A stretch of DNA of 64,000 bases from an uncultured Verrucomicrobiota bacterium (GTDB lineage Bacteria; Verrucomicrobiota; Kiritimatiellia; CAIVKH01), in contig CALKUH010000018.1 of NCBI GenBank assembly GCA_937996795.1, forward strand, positions 1 through 64,000, written 5' to 3'. The notes beneath the pieces were generated by a model. The model was not told where the DNA came from. It was given only the letters and a program-made list of their open reading frames with translations, and did not search any database. Positions 16,358 to 24,313 of this stretch are shown piece by piece; position 1 is the first letter of the stretch; every line of letters begins with the position of its first letter. A program made the translations under genes and the position numbers.

Positions 16358-17692
16358 CTACAGCCTCCGGCGGATCGCGTCGGGCGTTTCGTCGGGGGTG
16401 AGGCCGGTGAGTTTCGCCTCGGTTTCCGGCGTGAGCGCGGCGCCGAGCGCGGCGAACCAGGCGAGGCGGTCCTCACGGCGGGGCAGGTGCTGTTCGGCCC
16501 ACGGGCCGAGGTAGCCGATGCCGGCGGCGCGCTGGAGCGCGGTGTGCGCGTAAAGGACGAACGCGCCGCGGCGGAAGGTGGGGACGAGAGGGCGCAGGGC
16601 CTCATCGTCGAAGGCGTCGACGAACTTCTGGCCGTAGCTGTTCATCTCGGTTCCGGCGATGACGGGCCAGTTCAGGCGCTCGGCGAGGGCGACGACGTCG
16701 TGCAGGTGCTGGCGTTTCGCGTCGGGTTTGCCGGGCGTGAAGTTGCGGTCTGGGATGATGTTCAGCGCGGCGGCGCCGGAGAGCGCGGCGACGGCGCACC
16801 AGTGGGCCATCTTGCCTTCCACCGGCGACGTGCCGTCGAGCCATGCGACGGTGGGGATCGCGCCGCTTTGCAGGGCGAATTGGTTGAAGTCGGCGAGGGG
16901 CGGGAACGTTTCCGGCGTCGGGGCGACGTAGCCGGGTCCGCCGGATTTCATCAGTTTTGCGCGGATCAGGTTCAGGAGCTTCGGCGATTCGGGCAGGTCT
17001 TCCGCGGACAGGCCGGGGCCGAGCTTGGTGCTCCAGAAGGCGAGCAGGCCCTCGGGGCCGATGAGGCGGGCGGCCTTGCGCGCATAGGCGAGCACGAGGT
17101 GGCGCTCCGTCGCGTTGCCGCCGGGCGTCAGCGGGCGCACGTCGGTCGCATAGTCCAGCGCGACCGCGCCGAGCACGGCGTTGACGCGGGCGACGACATC
17201 GCGGTTGCGGTGCTCCGAACGTTCCCGCAGGTCTTTGAGGAAGGCGGCGGGCAGGCGGGCCGTGGGGGGATGCGCGAAGCCGCAGGCCATGTGGTAGGCG
17301 ACGCCCGGTTCGCCGGGGGAGTTGATGACGCTGGTCGCGAATTCGGGGACATAGACGCGCGTTTCAAGGCTGACCACGGTGCGGAGGCCGAGCTGGCGTC
17401 CCGCGGCGTGGAACTCGTCCAGCCCGTCCAGCACGTCGAAATCGACGATGCCCGCGACCTCCATGCCGAAGCGGCGCGCGAGCAGGGCGTAGCGGGCGGG
17501 GGAGTAGTTGTAACAATTAAAGGAGTGGAAGGTGTGCGCGTGGAGGTTGCCGGGCTTCGTCGCGGCGGGCGCCGCTTCGCGCTCCTCCGTGGCGCGCCGC
17601 GCCAGGCGATCCAGCGCCGGCCCGCGTACCGCGGGCTCCAGCCGGTCCAACTCTACATCCCATTCCGCGCCGTCAAGTATGTCTGTGCTCAT
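16358..17692 (-). CDS. PHP-domain-like protein of unknown function
   Basis: A 444-residue protein. Residues 46-110 match the start of the polymerase-and-histidinol-phosphatase (PHP) fold: NLHAHTFHSFNCYNYSPARY then MEVAGIVDFDVLDGLDEF. The first HxH metal motif is present. In the second motif the usual TDH is VDFD, so one metal-ligand histidine is replaced. Later motifs (TEMNSYGQKFVDAF near 355) fit the same fold. It is the first gene of the minus-strand sugar module, 95 bp before the dehydrogenase, and shares a divergent promoter region with a DeoR gene. A sugar-phosphate phosphatase or hydrolase role is plausible but unproven. Confidence 0.72.
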   Translation of the reverse strand: MSTDILDGAEWDVELDRLEPAVRGPALDRLARRATEEREAAPAATKPGNLHAHTFHSFNCYNYSPARYALLARRFGMEVAGIVDFDVLDGLDEFHAAGRQLGLRTVVSLETRVYVPEFATSVINSPGEPGVAYHMACGFAHPPTARLPAAFLKDLRERSEHRNRDVVARVNAVLGAVALDYATDVRPLTPGGNATERHLVLAYARKAARLIGPEGLLAFWSTKLGPGLSAEDLPESPKLLNLIRAKLMKSGGPGYVAPTPETFPPLADFNQFALQSGAIPTVAWLDGTSPVEGKMAHWCAVAALSGAAALNIIPDRNFTPGKPDAKRQHLHDVVALAERLNWPVIAGTEMNSYGQKFVDAFDDEALRPLVPTFRRGAFVLYAHTALQRAAGIGYLGPWAEQHLPRREDRLAWFAALGAALTPETEAKLTGLTPDETPDAIRRRL

Positions 17693-17718
17693 GTGTTGGT
17701 GTCTTTGCTTTTGTGTCC

Positions 17719-17747
17719 GAATATGCTTGAATCGATTTGCTTTGCAA
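17719..17747 (-). promoter_or_regulatory. Candidate promoter for the minus-strand sugar operon
   Basis: Reading the minus strand, TTGCAA (17747-17742) is followed after 17 bases by ATATTC (17724-17719), about 25 bases ahead of the PHP-gene start. It lies in the 157-bp divergent spacer shared with the second DeoR gene, where that regulator probably binds. Matches to consensus are only moderate. Confidence 0.35.
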
Positions 17748-17849
17748 GTCTAATCTCAAGAAATCGGATACAGGACTGTTCCGCATCGTTGGGATTAATG
17801 CTCTTATTAAGGAGCGGGACACGTCGCAAGATGGAAAGGTGGGTGGAAG

Positions 17850-18608
17850 ATGTTAGCCCTCGAACGGCAGCGTGAGATTGTAAACGTGGTGGCGGCGCAG
17901 GGCCGGGCGCGCGTGAGCGAGCTGGCGGAGCGATTTGACGTCACGGAGGAAACGATCCGCCGCGATTTGGAGAAGCTGGAGGCGGACGGCAAGTTGGTGC
18001 GGAGCCACGGCGGCGCGGTGCCGGCGCTGGAGAAAGAGGCGCCGCACTGGCAGCGCGAGTTTGTGAACCAGACGGAGAAGGAGGCGATCGCGCGGGCGGC
18101 GGCGCGGATGGTGAACCCGGGCGAGCGCATCCTGCTGGACGCGAGTTCGACGGCGTGGTTCCTGGCGCAGCGGCTGGCGGATCTCGAGTTGACGGTGATC
18201 ACGAATTCGCTGCATTGCGCGCTGGTGCTGGGCGAGGGCGGCAAGGCGAAGGTCATTTCGCCCGGCGGAACGCTCGCGGCGACGTCGCTGTCGTTTGTCG
18301 GTTCCGAGACGCAGCAGGCGCTGCGGCGCTATCACGGGGAAAAATTGTTCATGTCGTGCCGCGGGCTGGACCTACAGCGCGGGGCGAGCGACATCAGCGA
18401 GGAGCAGGCGATGGTGCGGCGCGTGTTGATGGAGATTGCCGACCAGCGCGTGTTGATGGTGGACAGCAGCAAGCTCGGCGTGCGCGCGCTGTCGATCATC
18501 GCATCCGCCGACGCGTTCACGCACATCATCACCGACGACAAGGCCGACCCGGACTTCTGCCGCCAGCTCGAACAGATGGGCGTCATTGTGCAGCGGGCGG
18601 GCCTGTGA
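17850..18608 (+). CDS. DeoR-family transcriptional regulator
   Basis: A 252-residue repressor with the family signature RQREIVNVVAAQGRARVSEL and DVTEETIRRDLEKLEADGKL at the N-terminus. The DeoRC effector domain follows (LDASSTAWFLAQRL, TNSLHCALVL). It differs clearly from the DeoR protein at 11.1 kb, so the two are paralogous regulators of adjacent sugar modules. It opens the plus-strand aldolase-rhamnulokinase-transporter group and lies divergent to the PHP gene, so it probably controls both directions. The effector is likely a sugar phosphate such as rhamnulose 1-phosphate (inference). Confidence 0.9.
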   Translation: MLALERQREIVNVVAAQGRARVSELAERFDVTEETIRRDLEKLEADGKLVRSHGGAVPALEKEAPHWQREFVNQTEKEAIARAAARMVNPGERILLDASSTAWFLAQRLADLELTVITNSLHCALVLGEGGKAKVISPGGTLAATSLSFVGSETQQALRRYHGEKLFMSCRGLDLQRGASDISEEQAMVRRVLMEIADQRVLMVDSSKLGVRALSIIASADAFTHIITDDKADPDFCRQLEQMGVIVQRAGL

Positions 18609-18684
18609 CCTCGTGCCCGTCCTCGTTCTCCTCCTCGTGCTCGAACGATGAGGGATCGAGAACGGGGACGACAACGAGAAGAAG
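18609..18684. repeat. Dispersed inverted repeat in the DeoR-aldolase spacer
   Basis: The 76-bp spacer is made of CGTCCTCGTTCTC-type units (18619-18631) facing GAGAACGGGGACGACAACG (18659-18677), an imperfect hairpin. It is a third dispersed repeat family, unlike those at 8.2, 9.7 and 10.5 kb. The hairpin leaves only about 7 bases before the aldolase start, so it may affect its translation. Confidence 0.6.
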
Positions 18685-20004
18685 ATGAATACACCCAACT
18701 TATTGCATCCGCGCGACGAACTGATGCGGACGATGGAGCGGATTTACCGCTACCGCATGACGACGACGTCGGGCGGGAACCTGTCGATCCGCGAGCCGGA
18801 CGGCACGATCTGGATCACGCCGGCCCGCGTGGACAAGGGCGCGCTGCGGCGCGAGGACATCGTGCGCGTGTCGCCGTCGGGCCGCGTCGAGGGCCTGCAT
18901 CCGCCGTCGTCCGAACTGCCGTTCCACCGCGCGATCTACAAGGCGCGCCCCGACCTGCGCGCCATTGTGCATGCACACCCGGTGGCGCTCGTGGCGTTCA
19001 GCATCTGCCGCGAGGCGCCGGACACGCGGCTGCTGCACCAGGCGCGGCAGGTCTGCGGCGAGGTCGGCGTGGCGGCGTATGCGATACCGGGCAGCGAGCT
19101 GCTGGGCCGACGGATCGCGGACACGTTCGCGAAGGGTTTCCAATGCGTCGTGCTCGAAAATCACGGCGTCGTCGTGGGCGGCGAGGATCTGAAGTCCGCG
19201 TTCCAGCGGTTCGAGACGCTGGAGTTCACGGCGAAGACGATCATCAAGGCGCGGCAGCTGGGCCGCGTGAAATACCTCAGCGACGCGCAGGTCGCCCTTG
19301 CGCGCGGCGCGGCGCAGGCGTTGCCGTTCCGCCCGGTGGCCGAGGCGGGCAGCGCGGAGCGCGAGCTGCGGCACCAGGTGTGCAGTTTCGTGCGGCGCGG
19401 CTACGACCAGCGGTTGTTGATCAGCACGGAGGGCTCGTTCTCCGCGCGGCTCGACGACGATGCGTTTCTCATCACGCCGTACCGTGAGGACCGGCGCGCG
19501 TTGGAGGTGGACGACCTTGTGCTGGTGCGTGGCGGCGCGGCGGAGGAGGGCAAGACCCCCAGCCGCGCGAGCGCGAATCACCGCGCGATCTACCGGGCCG
19601 ACCCGCGGGTCCGCGCGATCGTGAACGCGTATACGGTTAACGCCACGGCGTTCAGCGTGAGCGGCGCGGCGCTGGACGCGCGCACGATCCCGGAGAGCTA
19701 TATTTTCCTGCGCGAAGTCGCGCGCGTGCCGTTCGGCGCGCAGTTCACCGACCCGGCGCGCCTCGCGGCGGCGCTGTCGATGGACCAGCCGGTCGCGCTG
19801 ATGGAGAACGACGGCGTGATGGTCTGCGGGACCAGCGTGCTGGACGCGTTCGACCGCCTGGAAGTGTTGGAATCCACCGCCGAAGCCATCATCAACGCCC
19901 GCCATCTCGGCCCGATCCGCGCGATGCCCGCGCGCGTCGTGGCCGACCTGCGGCGTGCATTCAACCTGCCGGCCCCGCGCCGCGCGAAGAAGGGAACCCC
20001 ATGA
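18685..20004 (+). CDS. Two-domain class II aldolase/adducin protein, second domain degenerate
   Basis: A 439-residue tandem duplication of the class II aldolase fold. In domain 1 (about 1-215) the catalytic glutamate lies in PPSSELPFHRAI, the paired zinc histidines in VHAHPVALVAFS and the third in LENHGVVVGG. Domain 2 (about 220-430) keeps the scaffold (NHRAIYRADPRVRAIV, ESTAEAIINARHLG) but the corresponding sites read SRAS, NAYTV and MENDG: glutamate and metal histidines are lost. Domain 1 is likely the active aldolase cleaving a ketose 1-phosphate to dihydroxyacetone phosphate and lactaldehyde. The next gene, rhamnulokinase, overlaps it by an ATGA, so rhamnulose 1-phosphate is the likely substrate. 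Confidence 0.85.
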   Translation: MNTPNLLHPRDELMRTMERIYRYRMTTTSGGNLSIREPDGTIWITPARVDKGALRREDIVRVSPSGRVEGLHPPSSELPFHRAIYKARPDLRAIVHAHPVALVAFSICREAPDTRLLHQARQVCGEVGVAAYAIPGSELLGRRIADTFAKGFQCVVLENHGVVVGGEDLKSAFQRFETLEFTAKTIIKARQLGRVKYLSDAQVALARGAAQALPFRPVAEAGSAERELRHQVCSFVRRGYDQRLLISTEGSFSARLDDDAFLITPYREDRRALEVDDLVLVRGGAAEEGKTPSRASANHRAIYRADPRVRAIVNAYTVNATAFSVSGAALDARTIPESYIFLREVARVPFGAQFTDPARLAAALSMDQPVALMENDGVMVCGTSVLDAFDRLEVLESTAEAIINARHLGPIRAMPARVVADLRRAFNLPAPRRAKKGTP

Positions 20005-21485
20005 AAGCATCCGTCCATCTGGCCATCGACCTTGGCGCCTCAAACGGGCGCGTACTCGCGGGCGTGCTCGCCGGCCGCACCCTGAAGCTGGAGGAGGTGC
20101 ATCGTTTCGGCAACGGCGGGCACCGGATCGGCGACCATTTCTACTGGGATCTCGTCGGCCTGTTTTCCGAGATCAAGAACGGCCTGGCGCTGGCCGCGAA
20201 GCAGTATGGCCGGCGGATCGCCAGCGTGGGCGTGGACACGTGGGGCGTGGACTATTCGCTCGTCGACCGCAAAGGCCACCTGATGGGCCTGCCGCACCAG
20301 TACCGCGATCCGCGGACCGACGGCATGGAGGCGCGCGCGTGCAAGCGCGTGCCGCGCCGGAAGATTTACGAGAAGACCGGCATCCAGTTCATGTTCTTCA
20401 ACACGATGCTGCAGTTGATGGCGGATGCCGCGGACCGGCCCGACATGCTCGCGTCGGCGCATCGCCTGCTGTTCACGCCGGACCTGATCAACTTCTGGCT
20501 CACCGGGCGGATGACGAACGAGTACACGATCGCGAGCACGAGCCAGTTGCTCAACGCGCGCACGCGCGGCTGGGCGCACGACCTGATTGGCGCGCTCGGC
20601 CTGCCGAAAAAGATTTTCGGGCCGCTGATCCGGCCCGGCGCGGAGATCGGGCCGGTGCGGGCGTCGGTGTGCGAGGAGACGGGCCTCGGCCCCGTGCGGG
20701 TGATCGCGCCGGGCTGCCACGACACCGCCTCGGCGGTGGCCGCCATTTCGGCGGGCGCGGGTGACCGGATGTACCTCAGCTCGGGGACGTGGTCGCTGAT
20801 GGGCGTGGAGTCGGCCGAGCCGGTCATCAACGACGCGAGCTATCGCTACGGGTTCACGAACGAGGGCGGCATCGACGGGCGCATCCGCGTGCTGAAAAAC
20901 ATCTGCGGGCTCTGGCTCGTGCAGGAATGCCGCCGCATCTGGGCGTCGCAGGGCATGAACTATTCCTATCCCGACCTGCGCGCGGAGGCGACCAAGGCCG
21001 AGCCGTTCACGGCGCTGATCAACCCCGATGATCCGTCGTTCGCGACGCCGGGCGACATGCCGGCGCGCATCGCGGCCTTCTGCAGGAAGACGCGCCAGCG
21101 CGTGCCGAAGGCGCCGGGCGAATTCGTGCGCGTGATCAACGAGAGCCTCGCACTGCGCTACCGCCAGGTGTGCGCGCAGCTGGAGGAAGTGACCGGGCGC
21201 CGGTTCACGAGCCTGCATGTGATGGGCGGTGGTTCGCGCGAGGAGTTGCTCAACCAGTACACCGCCGACGCGCTCCAGCGGCCGGTGCAGTGCGGACCTA
21301 TCGAGGCCACCGCGCTCGGCAACATCCTCGTGCAGATGCGCGCGACCCGGGCGATCCCGTCCCTTGAGGCGGGCCACGCCCTGATCCAGCGCTCGTTCCC
21401 GCTCGAACACTTCAAGCCGCGCGAAGCCGCCCCGTGGAACGCCGCCGCGTTGCGGTTCGATGCGCTGACGAAGGCGAAGGCCTGA
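20001..21485 (+). CDS. rhaB: Rhamnulokinase
   Basis: A 494-residue FGGY-family kinase that phosphorylates L-rhamnulose at C1 with ATP. The N-terminal actin-like domain has AIDLGASNGRVLAG, and the substrate region reads GVDTWGVDYSLVDRKG then PHQYRDPRTDG, the RhaB pattern. The C-terminal domain has GCHDTASAV, the ATP-binding SSGTWSLMGVE and HVMGGGSREELLNQYTADAL. Length matches RhaB. Start ATG overlaps the aldolase stop. No rhamnose isomerase or mutarotase gene is present in the window, so the pathway must be completed elsewhere; fuculose or another deoxyketose is a less likely substrate. Confidence 0.9.
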   Translation: MKASVHLAIDLGASNGRVLAGVLAGRTLKLEEVHRFGNGGHRIGDHFYWDLVGLFSEIKNGLALAAKQYGRRIASVGVDTWGVDYSLVDRKGHLMGLPHQYRDPRTDGMEARACKRVPRRKIYEKTGIQFMFFNTMLQLMADAADRPDMLASAHRLLFTPDLINFWLTGRMTNEYTIASTSQLLNARTRGWAHDLIGALGLPKKIFGPLIRPGAEIGPVRASVCEETGLGPVRVIAPGCHDTASAVAAISAGAGDRMYLSSGTWSLMGVESAEPVINDASYRYGFTNEGGIDGRIRVLKNICGLWLVQECRRIWASQGMNYSYPDLRAEATKAEPFTALINPDDPSFATPGDMPARIAAFCRKTRQRVPKAPGEFVRVINESLALRYRQVCAQLEEVTGRRFTSLHVMGGGSREELLNQYTADALQRPVQCGPIEATALGNILVQMRATRAIPSLEAGHALIQRSFPLEHFKPREAAPWNAAALRFDALTKAKA

Positions 21486-21490
21486 CCGGC

Positions 21491-23245
21491 ATGTACCAGC
21501 TGCTGTTTCCATCCGCGATTCGGGAGGATCTCCACGGGTATGGATGGAAACCGTTTGCGCGCGATGCGCAGGCCGGGCTCACGGTGGCGGTCTTCGCCGC
21601 GCCGCAGGGCGTGGCGTATGCGCTGCTCGCCGGCGTTCCGCCGGTGCACGGGTTGTACGCGGCGCTGGTGATGTCGGTTGTCGCCGCACTGTGGGGCAGT
21701 TCGCGCTTCGTGAACACCGGCCCCACGAATTCCGCGGCCTTGCTGACGGCGGTGGCCTTGCTGCCGTGGGCGGGATCGCCGGACTTCCTGCGGGTCTGTT
21801 TCGCGCTGACGCTGCTGGTGGGCGTGATGCGCATGGGCCTCGGATTGATGCGTCTGGGCCGGCTCGTGCAGTGGGTGCCGGAGTCCGGCTTCCTCGGCTT
21901 TACCGTGGGCGCGGGCCTGTTGATCGCGCTCGGCCAGCTCCACCACCTGTTTAATGTCGCGCCCGGCGCCGGCGCGTGGCCGCCGGCACGGGTCTGGGGC
22001 ACGCTCCAGCACCTCGGCGCGCTGAATCCGCACACCACGGCCATCGGCCTCGGCTGCCTCGCGGTCCTGCTGCTGACCGATCGCACGCGGATGCGCAACG
22101 CGGCGTCGCTCGCGGTACTTGTGCTGGCGTCGTGCTACGCGATATTGGCCGGGCCTGAGGCGGGCATCCGCCTGGTGCGCGACATCGTGCCGGTCAGCCA
22201 CGGCCTGCCGTCCTTCACGCTGCCGCTGTTCGCGCCGCAGACCTTGATCGACCTGCTGCCGTCCGCGCTCGCGATTTCCGTCGTGGGGCTGATCGAGGCG
22301 GTCTCCATCGGGCAGTCGCTCGCGCTGAAACACCGGGAACGCCTCGATTATGACCGCGAGTTCGTGGGGCAGGGCCTGAGCCACATCGTGTCGGCGTTCT
22401 TCCAGGGCATGCCCGGGTCGGGCTCGTTCAGCCGGTCCGCGCTGATGGAACACGCCGGGGCCGCCACGCGGTTCGGCAATGTATTCTTCGGCCTGTTCAC
22501 CGCGCTGGCCCTGCTGCTGGCGCCGCGCCTGCTGGATATGATCCCCGTCAGCGCGCTGGCGGGCCTGCTGCTGTTCATCGGCTACAAACTCGTCAACGTC
22601 ACCCGCATCCGCCGTGTCTACGCCACGTCGCGCTCGGATGTGATCCTGCTGATCGCGACGTTCGTCGTCACCGTCTTCGTCCGCATCGAATACGGCATCT
22701 TTGTCGGCGTCGTGCTCGGCGCGCTGCTGTTCCTGCGCCACGCCTGCGCGGTGCATCTCTCGGAGCTCACGCCGTCCGCGGAGGAGGAGGGCCGCTACGA
22801 CGAGGCGCCCTACGGCGGCGGTGCGGCGCATGCGCCGAGCGACGTGGTGGCGCTGACGCTGTCCGGCGACCTGTTCTACGGCCAGGCGTCGGACCTGCGC
22901 GACCAGCTCGACGAGATCCTGCGCGTCCAGCGCCCGCGCCGCCTCATCATCCGCATGCGCCGCGCGCATACGGTGGACTATTCCTGCTGGAGCGTGCTGT
23001 TCGATTGCGCGGAAACGCTCGCGCGGCAGGGCGGATCCATCTACCTCACCGGCGTGAGCCCCGCGCTCCAGCGCGTGATCTGCAAAGAGGCGCTGCAACG
23101 CCTCATCCCCCGCGAACGCGTGTACGCGCAGACCGATGCGCCGTTCGAGTCGTTTGAAACCTGCCTGTCCGACGTGCTGCGGTCCCTGCCGGCGGACGCC
23201 GCGCTGAGTCCCGCGTGGCAGCGCGCGCGTGCGGGGTTGAAATGA
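21491..23245 (+). CDS. SulP-family anion transporter with STAS domain
   Basis: A 584-residue inner-membrane carrier. About 10-12 hydrophobic segments fill residues 25-430, including the family stretch AVFAAPQGVAYALLAGVPPV and NTGPTNSAALLTAVALL. The cytosolic STAS domain (about 455-570) begins VVALTLSGDLFYGQASDLRD. SulP proteins move sulfate, bicarbonate or dicarboxylates. It begins 5 bp after rhaB, so it is in the same operon. Sulfate transport would fit sulfated deoxysugars, given the radical SAM maturase at 30 kb, but the substrate is not shown by sequence. ATG 21491 is preferred; upstream codons overlap rhaB. Confidence 0.85.
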   Translation: MYQLLFPSAIREDLHGYGWKPFARDAQAGLTVAVFAAPQGVAYALLAGVPPVHGLYAALVMSVVAALWGSSRFVNTGPTNSAALLTAVALLPWAGSPDFLRVCFALTLLVGVMRMGLGLMRLGRLVQWVPESGFLGFTVGAGLLIALGQLHHLFNVAPGAGAWPPARVWGTLQHLGALNPHTTAIGLGCLAVLLLTDRTRMRNAASLAVLVLASCYAILAGPEAGIRLVRDIVPVSHGLPSFTLPLFAPQTLIDLLPSALAISVVGLIEAVSIGQSLALKHRERLDYDREFVGQGLSHIVSAFFQGMPGSGSFSRSALMEHAGAATRFGNVFFGLFTALALLLAPRLLDMIPVSALAGLLLFIGYKLVNVTRIRRVYATSRSDVILLIATFVVTVFVRIEYGIFVGVVLGALLFLRHACAVHLSELTPSAEEEGRYDEAPYGGGAAHAPSDVVALTLSGDLFYGQASDLRDQLDEILRVQRPRRLIIRMRRAHTVDYSCWSVLFDCAETLARQGGSIYLTGVSPALQRVICKEALQRLIPRERVYAQTDAPFESFETCLSDVLRSLPADAALSPAWQRARAGLK

Positions 23246-23337
23246 GTTGGACAACCGGGCGCGTTTCCATCCTAATCAACAAATAGACTTCGAATTCATT
23301 CCCGTGTTGTGTGTTGTAAATAATGAGGAGGACGAAC

Positions 23338-24309
23338 ATGCGTAGGATTATGGCGGGTGTGGTGGCGCTGGCGGCCGTGGCGGTGATGGCGGGCGTGGCC
23401 GGTGCGCGCGAGTTGAATCTGGGCGTCATTCCGAAAAGCAACGGCGGTGAATTCTGGGAGACGGTGAAGAAGGGCGCCTTGCAGGCGGGCGCGGACCTCG
23501 GCGTGCGCATCCGCTGGGAAGGCACCGTGTCCGAAACCGAGATCGCCGAGCAGAACAAGATCATCGAAAACATGGTGAACCTCGGCGTGGACGGACTCGC
23601 CATCGCGCCGCTGAACCGCGTGGCCCAGCGCAAGCAGGTGGAGCAGGCGGTGAAGGCCGGCATCCCCGTGGTGATTTTTGATTCCGCAGTGGACGGCAAG
23701 GCGCACTCCAGTTTCGTCGCCACGGACAACGAGAAGGCGGGCGCGCTCGGCGGGCGGCACCTTGTCTCGCTGCTCGGCCAGAAACCCGCGCGCGTAATGT
23801 GCATGCGCTTCGTGCAGGGCACGGGCAGCACCGAGGCGCGCGCGCAGGGCTTCATCCAGGTCGCGAAGGAGGCCGGCTACACGGTGGTGGCCGACCCGTA
23901 TCCGGACACGGGCACGATCGAAGGGTGCAAAACCGCGGCGGCCAACACGCTCGAGAAATTCGTGAAGGGCGGCGTGCTGGAACTCGACGGCGTCTTCGCG
24001 GCGAATCTCTACTCGGCGCTCGGCGTCGCGGCGGCGCTGGAGGACTTGCAGAAGGCGGGCATCAAGACGAACGTCCGGTTCGTCGGCTTCGACACGTCGA
24101 AGAAACTCGTGGAGGACGTGCAGGCGGGCCGCATCGACGCGCTCGTCGCGCAGGACCCGTACCGCATGGGCTATCTCGCGGTTGAGACGATCACCAAGGT
24201 GGTCAAGGGCGAATCCGTCGACGCCGTGACCGACACCGGCGCGGTGCTCGTCACGAAGGACGGCCTCGCGAACGATCCCGCCATCCGCAAACTCGTCGGC
24301 CTGGAGTAA
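23338..24309 (+). CDS. Sugar ABC transporter, periplasmic binding protein
   Basis: A 323-residue exported protein. The signal peptide MRRIMAGVVALAAVAVMAGVAGA is followed by the RbsB-type fold, beginning ELNLGVIPKSNGGEFWETVKKG. Further family blocks are NLGVDGLAIAPLNR, AGIPVVIFDS and AQDPYRMGYLAVE. ATG 23338 follows a GAGGAGG ribosome-binding site; the in-frame ATG at 23323 overlaps it. It delivers a monosaccharide to the ATPase and permease encoded next. The rhaB context suggests a 6-deoxyhexose or related sugar, but the binding site cannot be read from sequence alone. Confidence 0.92.
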   Translation: MRRIMAGVVALAAVAVMAGVAGARELNLGVIPKSNGGEFWETVKKGALQAGADLGVRIRWEGTVSETEIAEQNKIIENMVNLGVDGLAIAPLNRVAQRKQVEQAVKAGIPVVIFDSAVDGKAHSSFVATDNEKAGALGGRHLVSLLGQKPARVMCMRFVQGTGSTEARAQGFIQVAKEAGYTVVADPYPDTGTIEGCKTAAANTLEKFVKGGVLELDGVFAANLYSALGVAAALEDLQKAGIKTNVRFVGFDTSKKLVEDVQAGRIDALVAQDPYRMGYLAVETITKVVKGESVDAVTDTGAVLVTKDGLANDPAIRKLVGLE

Positions 24310-24313
24310 TCGA

